A DNA stretch of 64,000 nucleotides from Ohtaekwangia sp035628875 (GTDB lineage Bacteria; Bacteroidota; Bacteroidia; Cytophagales; Cyclobacteriaceae), in NCBI GenBank assembly GCA_035628875.1, contig DASPIZ010000044.1:65484-129483 (forward strand). The letters are read 5' to 3'. Positions 26,381 through 34,644 of this stretch are shown piece by piece (within the stretch, counting starts at the first letter, position 1; the number at the start of each line of letters is the position of its first letter). A program made the translations under genes and the position numbers. The notes under the pieces were generated by a model, which saw only the letters and a list, made by a program, of their open reading frames with translations, had not been told where the DNA came from and did no database searches.

Positions 26381-27475
26381 CTACAAATTTCCCCTCAATG
26401 CCTGCTCTCGTTCTATGGATTCAAACAGGGCTTTAAAATTTCCCTTTCCAAATGATTTCGCTCCGTTTCTTTCAATGATCTCGAAAAAAACAGTGGGCCT
26501 GTCCTGGATCGGTTTGCTGAAGATCTGCAACAAATAACCTTCTTCATCGCGGTCGATCAATATATTTTGTTCCTTTAGTTCTGTTAAGTCTTCCGTGATT
26601 TCGCCAACGCGTTCTTTCACATCCTCATAATAAGTTTCAGGAACGTATAAAAATTCCATGCCGCGCTTTCTCAGTTCCTTTACGGTAATGATGATGTCGT
26701 CGGTAGCAATGGCAATATGTTGAACACCGGGACTCCGGTAATAATCCAGATATTCTTCAATCTGAGATTTCCGTTTTCCATCAGCAGGTTCGTTAATTGG
26801 GAATTTGATGTAACCATTTCCATTGGAAACAACTTTCGACATCAGTGCACTGTATTCGGTGGAGATATCGCTGTCGTCAAACGTTACCAGAAGTTGAAAG
26901 CCCATCACCTGTTCATAAAATGATACCCATGTATTCATCTTTCCAAGCTCGACATTGCCAACACAGTGATCTACATATTTTAATCCGATCGGTTTAATCT
27001 CAAGTGAAGATGTTCGCGTTTGAAATCCGGGTAGAAAGGGACCGTTATAATTCTGTCGTTCCACAAATGTGTGAATGGTTTCGCCATAGGTGTGGATGGA
27101 AGAAATGACAACCTCACCATGTTCGTCCTTGATCACAGTAGGCTCGTGAAATCCAGTTGCGCCACGTGACGTTGTCTCCATATACGACTTCGTCGCGTCA
27201 TCAACCCACAACGCAAGAACCTTTACACCATCCCCGTGAAGGTGGACATGTCGCGCAATAGGAGATTCCGGTGTAAGTGCGGTAGTGAGTACGAACCGGA
27301 TTTTGCCTTGTTGTAATACGTAAGAAGCACGATCACGCACGCCAGTTTCGGGACCGGCATAAGCCACCAATGAAAAACCCATGCAATGCTGATAATATAG
27401 TGCTGATTGCTTAGCGTTCCCCACGTAGAATTCAATGTGGTCGGTTCCTTTCAGGGGTAAAAAATCCTGCTGCAT
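26381..27475 (-). CDS. hppD: 4-hydroxyphenylpyruvate dioxygenase
   Basis: About 364 residues, two VOC-fold domains. The first begins TDHIEFYVGNAKQ; the second carries the iron ligands: His in VDHCVGNVEL, His in VQHIAIATDDI and Glu in FFEIIERNGAKSFG near the C-terminus. It converts 4-hydroxyphenylpyruvate to homogentisate in tyrosine catabolism. I prefer ATG 27475 (MQQDFLPLKG), which matches the family's N-terminus; the frame is open to an ATG at 27547, which would add 24 unusual residues. Homogentisate dioxygenase is not adjacent. Repeats fill the gap downstream. Confidence 0.95.
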   Translation of the reverse strand: MQQDFLPLKGTDHIEFYVGNAKQSALYYQHCMGFSLVAYAGPETGVRDRASYVLQQGKIRFVLTTALTPESPIARHVHLHGDGVKVLALWVDDATKSYMETTSRGATGFHEPTVIKDEHGEVVISSIHTYGETIHTFVERQNYNGPFLPGFQTRTSSLEIKPIGLKYVDHCVGNVELGKMNTWVSFYEQVMGFQLLVTFDDSDISTEYSALMSKVVSNGNGYIKFPINEPADGKRKSQIEEYLDYYRSPGVQHIAIATDDIIITVKELRKRGMEFLYVPETYYEDVKERVGEITEDLTELKEQNILIDRDEEGYLLQIFSKPIQDRPTVFFEIIERNGAKSFGKGNFKALFESIEREQALRGNL

Positions 27476-27688
27476 ATCATTAGTTTGATGATTCAATTTA
27501 CAACTTCGCGTTGGTCTATAGAAGCGATACAAAGGAGATTCGGTCATTTCGCTTTTCTAAGAATTTTTATTGTTTACTTCAGGATGAAAAGCCTTCCCTC
27601 CCAAAGATTATTGGTAAATATTGCGCCAAAGCGCGCTTATTATTTTCAATTTCCCTGAAATCTGTAATCTTTACGGAAATTTATAAGT

Positions 27689-28048
27689 ATGGATATTAAA
27701 GCTCTTGATACTGCCCTTCAGGCCATAGAAAAAAAACGCGACGAACTAAGTCAATTGGATTACAATAATCCTAAGTATGACGATCTGGAAGAGCAACTTC
27801 ACGACATGGAAGATCAATTTCAGGATGATTTCGGTGATTATATGGAAAAAGCCCTACAGCAAATCCATGACGAATTCTGTCCGGATACTGATGTGTTAAT
27901 GCCTATTGCATATCTCGGAAAAGGCGTTTATGTGGAAGCAGACAAATTTCCTGGAAAAGATGCTAAACTCATGCTGGCCACTAACCCCACACGAATAATC
28001 CTGACAGCAGGAAAAGATGCTAAGGAAGTAGTCTGGACAGCAAGCTAA
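27689..28048 (+). CDS. Conserved hypothetical protein with N-terminal coiled coil
   Basis: 119 residues. Residues 1-62 are acidic and heptad-like (ALDTALQAIEKKRDELSQL, then LEEQLHDMEDQFQDDF), followed by a short alpha/beta part with PIAYLGKGVYVEADKFPG. No signal peptide, no catalytic motif. I do not recognise a characterised family, but codon use and a compact domain suggest a real gene. It is convergent with trpS, only 21 bases from its end. Confidence 0.75.
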   Translation: MDIKALDTALQAIEKKRDELSQLDYNNPKYDDLEEQLHDMEDQFQDDFGDYMEKALQQIHDEFCPDTDVLMPIAYLGKGVYVEADKFPGKDAKLMLATNPTRIILTAGKDAKEVVWTAS

Positions 28049-28069
28049 AGTACTTCTGCTTCATCGCGT

Positions 28070-29038
28070 TTAGAAACCTAATTTCTTTCTGACGCGACCA
28101 AGTACGTCGTGTGCTACAACACGGGCTTTCGCTTCGCCTTGTTCAAGTTTTTGATCCAGAGCGGCGGTGTTGCTCATGTAAAAGTTAAAGGCTTCCCGCT
28201 CTTTCGCGAATTTCTGGATGATCAATTCAAACAACTCCTGTTTTGCATGACCATATCCAAAATTTCCGGCGAGGTATTTTTGCCGTAGGGAAGCTTTTTG
28301 ATCATCATTGGCAAGCAGGCTGTAAAGTGCAAAAACGTTATCAGCATCGGGATCTTTTGGTTCTTCAATGGGCGTGCTATCGGTTTTGATGGATTTCAGC
28401 TGCTTTAGAAGTTCTTTTTCCGGGAGAAAAATATCAACTGTGTTGCCATACGATTTGCTCATCTTCTGGCCATCTGTTCCTGGAATGGTCATTACAGTTT
28501 CCTCGATCTTAGCCTCTGGAACCACAAACGTTTCACCATAGATATTGTTAAACGCTGTTGCAATGTCGCGTGCGATTTCGAGATGTTGGCGCTGATCTTT
28601 ACCCACGGGAACGAAGTGGGCATCATACAAAATAATGTCGGCTGCCATTAACACCGGATAGGTAAACAGCCCTGCATTGACGTCAGATAATTTCTCCGAT
28701 TTATCTTTGAAGGAATGCGCATTCGCCAGCATTGGAAACGGTGTAACGCAGTTGAGATACCACGTGAGTTCACAAACCTCGGGAATGCGTGATTGCCGGT
28801 ACAGATAGTTTCTTTCAATATCAAATCCAAAAGCGAGCCACGCAGCTGCTACGGCACGAACATTGTTCGTACGGGTCTCTGAATCCTTGATGGTGGTAAG
28901 CGAATGAAGATCGGCAATGAAAAAAAACGACTCATTACCAGTTTGTTGGGATAACTGAATAGCTGGAATGATTGCGCCTAATAAATTACCTAAATGAGGT
29001 CGGCCACTGCTTTGTATGCCTGTAAGAATTCTTGCCAT
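28070..29038 (-). CDS. trpS: Tryptophanyl-tRNA synthetase
   Basis: 322 residues, full length for the bacterial class Ic enzyme. The HIGH-type motif appears as GRPHLGNLLGA (about residues 12-22) and the KMSKS loop as GQKMSKSYGN (about 195). It charges tRNA-Trp. The start ATG at 29038 reads MARILTGIQSSGRPHLG, as in relatives. It diverges from the DUF1573 gene, sharing a 68-base intergenic region. Confidence 0.96.
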   Translation of the reverse strand: MARILTGIQSSGRPHLGNLLGAIIPAIQLSQQTGNESFFFIADLHSLTTIKDSETRTNNVRAVAAAWLAFGFDIERNYLYRQSRIPEVCELTWYLNCVTPFPMLANAHSFKDKSEKLSDVNAGLFTYPVLMAADIILYDAHFVPVGKDQRQHLEIARDIATAFNNIYGETFVVPEAKIEETVMTIPGTDGQKMSKSYGNTVDIFLPEKELLKQLKSIKTDSTPIEEPKDPDADNVFALYSLLANDDQKASLRQKYLAGNFGYGHAKQELFELIIQKFAKEREAFNFYMSNTAALDQKLEQGEAKARVVAHDVLGRVRKKLGF

Positions 29039-29078
29039 AGTGCAAATAAAATAAAATAAAGCTGAACTGAATTAGTTT

Positions 29079-29086
29079 TAAATTTG
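29079..29086 (+). promoter_or_regulatory. Candidate -7 box TAAATTTG for the DUF1573 gene
   Basis: Exact TAnnTTTG match ending 21 bases before ATG 29107. The GTG at 29086 that would extend the gene overlaps this box, which is one reason to prefer ATG 29107. No clear TTG -33 box. Confidence 0.4.
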
Positions 29087-29106
29087 TGGACTTAAAATAT
29101 TACATA

Positions 29107-30183
29107 ATGAATCGGCTCCTCACCTTATTGTTGTTTTTGATTACATTTTCTGCCTTGGCTCAACAGTCAAAACCGGTATTGTTTCGTGAGGAAATTTTTG
29201 ATTTTGGCTCTGTTAATGAAGACGGTGGACCAGTGACACATGAATTTGTATACACGAATGCGAGTAATCGTCCGATTAAAATATTAGCGGTGAAGCCTTC
29301 CTGTGGATGTACGACACCGGATTGGTCGAAAGATGTTGTTGATCCGGGAAAGACCGGATTTATTAAGGCAAGTTATGACCCGAAGGGACGCCCTGGATAC
29401 TTTAACAAAACATTGACGGTAACCACCGACGCTGACACTAACCAGATCATTCTTCAGATTAAAGGTAATGTCTCCAACGAAGGTGTTGGATCTGAAGCAG
29501 ATTTTCAGGTAACGAAAGGAAACTGGAAACTGAAATACGGAAGTTTTAAGATGGGCACTGTATACCATCGTGAGGAATCTACAGTGAGAGATTTTAAATT
29601 TATTAATACCGGTAAAGATTCTATCAGTATAGTTGACATCGTGGGACCGGAATATATTCAGGCGATTGTAACACCGTCAACGGTTGCTCCAGGCGAAAAG
29701 GGAAATATCAAGGTCATCTATAATGGTAAATCCAAAAATCAATATGGTTATCAGTCAGATAACGTCGAGATCCATACCAACGATGCTACTTTGCCTGTTA
29801 AATCATTTACGGTAACGGCGACGCTCGAGGATTATTTTGGCGATCTAAAACCTGAAGATTTAAACAAGGCACCGCGTTTACAACTAGCGTCTACGTCGAT
29901 GGATTTCGGCAGAATTGGAAAGAACGCTACTGCCACACGCGAGTTGACAATTACAAACACCGGAAAAAAGCAATTGGTATTGAAAGCTATCCAGCCGAAT
30001 TGTATTTGTGTGAAAACGTCTGCGGAAAAGATGACGCTGAAGCCCGGCGAAAGCGTTTTTGTAAAAATAATTTTCGACGCTACTGACCGTAAAGCAAGTC
30101 AGAACAAACAGGTTACCATCTATTCAAACGATCCCCGAAATCCGGTGCAACGATTTACGTTTACGGCGTATGTAGAGAACTAA
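29107..30183 (+). CDS. Secreted DUF1573-domain protein
   Basis: About 358 residues. A signal peptide (MNRLLTLLLFLITFSALAQQ) is followed by an N-terminal DUF1573 Ig-like domain (FDFGSVNEDGGPVTHEFVYTN, VKPSCGCTTPDW), a middle ASPM/SPD-2/Hydin-like domain (about 135-245), and a second DUF1573 (about 260-355, MDFGRIGKNATATREL, QPNCICVKTS). These beta-sandwich domains are very common in Bacteroidota periplasmic or surface proteins; function is unknown. The first domain keeps the CGC motif, the second has CIC. Confidence 0.88.
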   Translation: MNRLLTLLLFLITFSALAQQSKPVLFREEIFDFGSVNEDGGPVTHEFVYTNASNRPIKILAVKPSCGCTTPDWSKDVVDPGKTGFIKASYDPKGRPGYFNKTLTVTTDADTNQIILQIKGNVSNEGVGSEADFQVTKGNWKLKYGSFKMGTVYHREESTVRDFKFINTGKDSISIVDIVGPEYIQAIVTPSTVAPGEKGNIKVIYNGKSKNQYGYQSDNVEIHTNDATLPVKSFTVTATLEDYFGDLKPEDLNKAPRLQLASTSMDFGRIGKNATATRELTITNTGKKQLVLKAIQPNCICVKTSAEKMTLKPGESVFVKIIFDATDRKASQNKQVTIYSNDPRNPVQRFTFTAYVEN

Positions 30184-30252
30184 AGGAAAAGAAAATCGGA
30201 TATCCTGGACGGAGGAAATCATCCCTTGTTGAGGTTTTCGATTCGTCTATGT

Positions 30253-30416
30253 GAACTTAACCGCAAAGCCGCTGAGGCGCAAGGGAACGCAAAGTTGTTT
30301 TTGGGTCATGGTGGATATAAAATGGATAGGGCCACAAAGGCACGAAGTCACAAAGAATGCAGGGGCTCGTTTTTGTATTTCTTAGTGCCTTAGTGGCCAC
30401 AACACGCATTGATGAA
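30253..30416. repeat. CGCAAAG/CACAAAG dispersed intergenic repeat
   Basis: Contains AACCGCAAAGCCGCTGAGGC, ACGCAAAG, CCACAAAGGCACGAAGTCAC and the facing CTTAGTGCCTTAGTGG, giving a long imperfect inverted repeat. A reverse-complement relative (TTTGCGAAACTTTGCGGCTC) is at 60964-61000. No gene in 30184-30416. Confidence 0.65.
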
Positions 30417-31640
30417 CTAAACAAATGCAGGTATTCCGGTAATTTCATTTCCGAGGATTAGCAAATGGATGTCATGGGTTCCTTCGTAGGTAACAACGGA
30501 TTCGAGGTTCATCATGTGTCGCATGATCGGATATTCGCCGGTGATTCCCATGCCACCATGGATCTGCCTGGCCTCGCGTGCAATCTCTAACGCAGTGGCT
30601 ACACTATTTCTTTTCGCCATAGAGATCTGCGGCGTAGTAGCTTTTCCTTCGTTCATTAAAACACCCAATCGCCAATTGAGCAGTTGTGCTTTCGTTATTT
30701 CGGTGAGCATCTCTGCCAGCTTCTTTTGTATCAGTTGAAAAGCAGCGATGGGTTTTCCAAATTGAATACGTTCAAGTGCATACCTCCGGGCTGAATCATA
30801 ACAATCCATCGCAGCACCTATGGCACCCCAGGCAATACCATAACGCGCACTATCAAGGCACATAAGTGGTGCACCAAGTCCGCTTTTACCAGGAAGTATA
30901 TTTTGTTTTGGAACTTTAACGTGATCAAAAACGAGTTCGCCGGTGGTACTTGCGCGCAACGACCATTTTCCATGTGTCTCAGGTGTGGAAAACCCTTCCA
31001 TTCCGCGCTCCACAATCAAACCATGGATCCGTCCGGCTTCATCTTTTGCCCAGACAACAGCCACATCAGCACGTGGTGAATTGGATATCCACATTTTCGC
31101 TCCATTCAATTCGTAATGGTCACCGCGATCTTTAAAGTTAGTTACCATACCACCGGGGTTGGAACCGTGGTCAGGTTCAGTCAATCCGAAACAACCCAGC
31201 CATTCACCGGAGGCAAGTTTGGGTAAGTATTTTTTTCGTTGTTCGTCGTTTCCAAACTTATAGATAGGATACATCACCAGCGATCCCTGAACCGATGCTG
31301 TGGAGCGCATACCTGAATCGCTGCGTTCAATCTCCTGCATAATGAGGCCGTAAGAAATATAGTCCAGTCCGCCACCACCAAACTCCATCGGTATTGTCGG
31401 ACCAAATGCCCCAATGTCGCCAAACTTTTTAACGATCTCATAAGGAAAGTAGGCGCGTTCTGCCCAGTCTTCAATAAAAGGCGTGATCTCTTTTTTAACG
31501 AAATCACGGATTGCGCCACGAATCAGTTTCTGTTCTTCGGTGAGCAACTCATCCAACACATAAAAATCGGGATGCTCAAATGCGTCATGCTTCATTGACT
31601 TCCTTACGTCTGATCCAGCCGGGCCATTGGTTCGTGCCAT
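30417..31640 (-). CDS. Acyl-CoA dehydrogenase, glutaryl-CoA dehydrogenase type
   Basis: 407 residues. FAD and substrate blocks typical of GCDH: SVQGSLVMYPIYKFG (about 108-122), WLGCFGLTEPDHGSNPG, YELNGAKMWISNSPRAD, and the catalytic Glu in VTYEGTHDIHLLILGNEITG near the C-terminus. GCDH oxidises and decarboxylates glutaryl-CoA to crotonyl-CoA in lysine/tryptophan breakdown. It lies back to back with a tryptophan-dioxygenase relative, which fits, but no other glutarate genes are adjacent. Annotation beyond this subgroup level is by motif only. Confidence 0.92.
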   Translation of the reverse strand: MARTNGPAGSDVRKSMKHDAFEHPDFYVLDELLTEEQKLIRGAIRDFVKKEITPFIEDWAERAYFPYEIVKKFGDIGAFGPTIPMEFGGGGLDYISYGLIMQEIERSDSGMRSTASVQGSLVMYPIYKFGNDEQRKKYLPKLASGEWLGCFGLTEPDHGSNPGGMVTNFKDRGDHYELNGAKMWISNSPRADVAVVWAKDEAGRIHGLIVERGMEGFSTPETHGKWSLRASTTGELVFDHVKVPKQNILPGKSGLGAPLMCLDSARYGIAWGAIGAAMDCYDSARRYALERIQFGKPIAAFQLIQKKLAEMLTEITKAQLLNWRLGVLMNEGKATTPQISMAKRNSVATALEIAREARQIHGGMGITGEYPIMRHMMNLESVVTYEGTHDIHLLILGNEITGIPAFV

Positions 31641-31768
31641 AATTTTTGAGTTATTCGGTTTTGAAAGTTGACGAAAAAGAAATTATCAAACACTTTTTGT
31701 TCTGTGGTTCGATGCGTTTGTTTTTGTTTTAACTTTCGGAGCTAATTTACACATCTTATCTTAAAAAG

Positions 31769-32734
31769 ATGGCAGAACAAACGGTTGAACCGGAACTTAT
31801 TGAACAACTGAAGAAGCTTCAGGCCAAGTACGATGCCATGGGCCAGGATCTTTCTTCCTATCTGGATGGCTTACTATACTCAGATTACCTCACATACTGG
31901 GATTATATTCACCTGGATACCTTACTTAGTTTGCAAAGCCCGAAGACACATTTGCCCGACGAGAAAGTATTTATCATGTATCATCAAATTACGGAATTGT
32001 ATTTCCGCATGATCTTACATGAACTTGAGCAGATTGCGGAAAGGGAAAATCTGGATGAAGCATTTTTTATAGCGCGGCTTGATCGGATGATCCGTTACTT
32101 CGAAAACCTCGAGAACTCCTTTGATATCATGGGAGCAGGTATGGAGAAGGAGCAGTTTCTAAAATTCCGGATGGCCCTGTTGCCGGCAAGCGGATTTCAA
32201 TCTGCGCAATATCGCCTCATTGAGATTTGCTCTACCGACATGATCAACCTCGTTAACACGAATGACAGGGGCGCGTTTAAGAATGGCGATGTGTCGGCCA
32301 TGCTTGAAAAAATATACTGGAAAAGTGGCGCTACAGAACTGGCTTCTGGAAAAAAAACGCTGACACTGCAACAGTTCGAAATAAAGTATATGAGCGATTT
32401 CGTGGAGGCCGGTGTAAAGTATAAGAACAGAAATTTATACCAGCTTTACCTGAGGTATTTTATCAATTCACCCCAGAAAGCCGAGATTATTGATCGCTTA
32501 AGGAAGTATGATTCATTAGCCAATGTGCTTTGGCGGCTGGCTCACATGAAGTCGTCAGCACATTACCTCACAAGAAATCCGGATAACTTGCACGCTACAG
32601 GAGGAACGAACTGGCAAAAGTATCTGCCACCGCGTTTTCAAAAAATTATCTTTTTCCCTGAATTATGGTCTGAAGAAGAAAAAGCAGAATGGGGCAAAGC
32701 AGCCGTGGTTAAAGTGATGCACAGCGAACAGTAA
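31769..32734 (+). CDS. Tryptophan 2,3-dioxygenase family protein
   Basis: 321 residues, all-helical heme dioxygenase. Family blocks seen: IMYHQITELYFRMILHELEQI (substrate-site His in YHQ), RYFENLENSFDIMG, and FRMALLPASGFQSAQYRLIEI. In the C-terminal heme region the usual GTGGS block is ATGGTNWQKYLPP, and candidate axial His residues lie in LAHMKSSAHYLTR. TDO opens the indole ring to N-formylkynurenine. The N-terminus and the C-terminal loop differ from classical KynA, so substrate should be treated as likely but not certain. Confidence 0.85.
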   Translation: MAEQTVEPELIEQLKKLQAKYDAMGQDLSSYLDGLLYSDYLTYWDYIHLDTLLSLQSPKTHLPDEKVFIMYHQITELYFRMILHELEQIAERENLDEAFFIARLDRMIRYFENLENSFDIMGAGMEKEQFLKFRMALLPASGFQSAQYRLIEICSTDMINLVNTNDRGAFKNGDVSAMLEKIYWKSGATELASGKKTLTLQQFEIKYMSDFVEAGVKYKNRNLYQLYLRYFINSPQKAEIIDRLRKYDSLANVLWRLAHMKSSAHYLTRNPDNLHATGGTNWQKYLPPRFQKIIFFPELWSEEEKAEWGKAAVVKVMHSEQ

Positions 32735-32741
32735 TATTTAG

Positions 32742-32749
32742 TAACTTTG
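32742..32749 (+). promoter_or_regulatory. Candidate -7 box TAACTTTG for the MORN-type gene
   Basis: Exact TAnnTTTG match 20 bases before the TTG start at 32769, the same geometry as the boxes at 3980 and 29079. This supports the TTG start. Confidence 0.4.
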
Positions 32750-32768
32750 TGTTGCTAAACCTGTTGCA

Positions 32769-34565
32769 TTGAAAAGCGGTGTATTTTTTTCGGTTATTTT
32801 GCTCTTTGGATCAATGTGCATCTGCTCAGCACAGGGAGTGACCCGCTATACCTACCACGATCCTCAAGAAAAACAACATCTCAAGGAAGTTTACCAGGTC
32901 AAGGATACCATTCAAAACATATTGCAGGGGCGGTACATCGCTTACTTTCTAAATGGTAAGGTCGAATCTAAAGGTCAGTTTACAAATAATGAAACCAGTG
33001 GCATTTGGGAGTTTTATTTTGAAACAGGTGCATTAAAAATGCGCGGCATTTTGTTCAAAGGCGCTAATTACGGTTTGTGGGAATACTTCTATGAAAATGG
33101 TAAAAAAAGTATGGAAGGTATTATCAATGGGAAGAACCGTGAAGGAGAATGGAAAACGTTTTACGAAAACGGTCAAATCAAAGAAGTCGGCGAATACAAA
33201 AACAATAAACGCACGGGAATTTGGAAATCCTACTTCGAAGATGGTGTATTAAAAGGCACTATTGATTATACGGATGACTTTGGCAGGTATACTGAATATT
33301 ATCACTCCGGAAAGATATTGGCAGAAGGACCACGCTCAGGCACGAAAAATACTGGTCATTGGAGATTTTACGCGGAAGATGGGACACTGCAAAGTGAAGG
33401 AGCATATACCAATGGAAAAAAAGATGGAAACTGGACAACCTATTTTCCTTCCGGAAAAATTTCAGGTTCAGGTAAATATGAAAATGATCAGCCTATGGGG
33501 ACCTGGGTGCAAATGCATGAGAATGGAAAAATAAGCTCGAGCGGTGCTTACGTCAGTGGAGAAAAGGATGGCAGCTGGAAGTCGTACACAGCAGACGGAA
33601 AACTAAAAAGTGAAATAACTCTACGTGATGGAACAGGAGAATACATCGAATATCACGGTAATGGGAAGATTAAACTCAAAGGGAAAATTGTAAATGAAAA
33701 GCGACAGGGTAAATGGGAGTTTTATTCAGCGGAAGGCGTTCGGGAAGGCGTATGCGAATATCATCAGGATAAAGGAACATACTACGGATATTTCCCGAAT
33801 GGTAACCTGCGAACCAAGGGAACCCTTGAAGGGGAATTGAAAACCGGTACATGGGAAATTTACAACGCGGAGGGTACCCTGTCAGGTTATTACAAGCCTT
33901 TTTACGAAGATCGAAAGCTGGCGGATGAAATAATGACCCTCGCTGTGAAGCCAGCATCAAAAAAGAAAAGTAAAAAGCGATATAGCAGTGGATATTTCCG
34001 GGCGCGGAATAATGAATTCAAGGGTGTCATCGCAAGTTCAAATCCGATTTGGTTAGCCGCAGGACGAATTCCTTTTGCGATTGAGTTCTATAATCAGGAA
34101 AGACTCGGACATGAATTTGAATTTATTGGTATTCGTGATCCGTTTTTTAAGAGTGACGCGGATATTGCAGCAGGTAAAAAATTTAAACGCGGCTACAGTG
34201 TCGCGATGAAGCAAAAATTTTATAACCCGCTTAGAGCGAACATGTGGTATTTCGGTCATGAGATAAGATTCACAAACCTTGGTCATTTTGTGAATCAACC
34301 ATTAGATTTGAATCCTGATAATCTGTTTACCTTTAATGCAGTTGAACAAAGGATACAATGGGGCGCTATTCTCGGATATCGTATCATGCGAAAAAACGAC
34401 GCTGGAGGGTTCACCATCGACGCATTTGTCGGCGCTAACTTCGGCTATCGTGGATTTGACCTTCAGGAAAATTATGCTTCTTTTTTTAACGACCTCAGTC
34501 AATCCAGATTTGCAACAACCTATCAGGTAGGGTTAAATTTAGGGAATGTATTTTCATTCCGATAA
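32769..34565 (+). CDS. Exported MORN-type (YwqK-like) repeat protein
   Basis: 598 residues, TTG start (no ATG fits before the signal peptide MKSGVFFSVILLFGSMCICSA). Residues about 50-385 are some 13-14 copies of a 23-residue MORN_2/YwqK-type repeat with consensus GxWxxYxxxGxxxxxGxYxxG. A Lys-rich linker (SKKKSKKR) at about 397-403 leads to a C-terminal domain of about 190 residues with barrel-like alternating strands (YSVAMKQKFYNPL, GAILGYRIM). MORN repeats form extended beta platforms; the Cys residues around the signal peptide could make it a lipoprotein but no clean lipobox is visible. Function unknown. Confidence 0.82.
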   Translation: MKSGVFFSVILLFGSMCICSAQGVTRYTYHDPQEKQHLKEVYQVKDTIQNILQGRYIAYFLNGKVESKGQFTNNETSGIWEFYFETGALKMRGILFKGANYGLWEYFYENGKKSMEGIINGKNREGEWKTFYENGQIKEVGEYKNNKRTGIWKSYFEDGVLKGTIDYTDDFGRYTEYYHSGKILAEGPRSGTKNTGHWRFYAEDGTLQSEGAYTNGKKDGNWTTYFPSGKISGSGKYENDQPMGTWVQMHENGKISSSGAYVSGEKDGSWKSYTADGKLKSEITLRDGTGEYIEYHGNGKIKLKGKIVNEKRQGKWEFYSAEGVREGVCEYHQDKGTYYGYFPNGNLRTKGTLEGELKTGTWEIYNAEGTLSGYYKPFYEDRKLADEIMTLAVKPASKKKSKKRYSSGYFRARNNEFKGVIASSNPIWLAAGRIPFAIEFYNQERLGHEFEFIGIRDPFFKSDADIAAGKKFKRGYSVAMKQKFYNPLRANMWYFGHEIRFTNLGHFVNQPLDLNPDNLFTFNAVEQRIQWGAILGYRIMRKNDAGGFTIDAFVGANFGYRGFDLQENYASFFNDLSQSRFATTYQVGLNLGNVFSFR

Positions 34566-34570
34566 TGTTG

Positions 34571-34643
34571 AAGGTTTGATGTTTTACGTTATCGCTTTCA
34601 ACTCCAGCCTTGAACTTTGAACCATGAACTTTGAATTTTGAAT
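34571..34643. repeat. TGAACTTTGAA-type repeat forming the leader of the next gene
   Basis: Words such as TTGAACTTTGAACC, ATGAACTTTGAATTTTGAATC run up to 1 base before ATG 34645, and GGTTTGATGTTTTACGTTATCG precedes them. It is the inverse orientation of the GTTCAAAG arrays elsewhere. The upstream gene's end and this gene's leader are therefore joined by repeat. Confidence 0.7.
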
Positions 34644-34644
34644 C

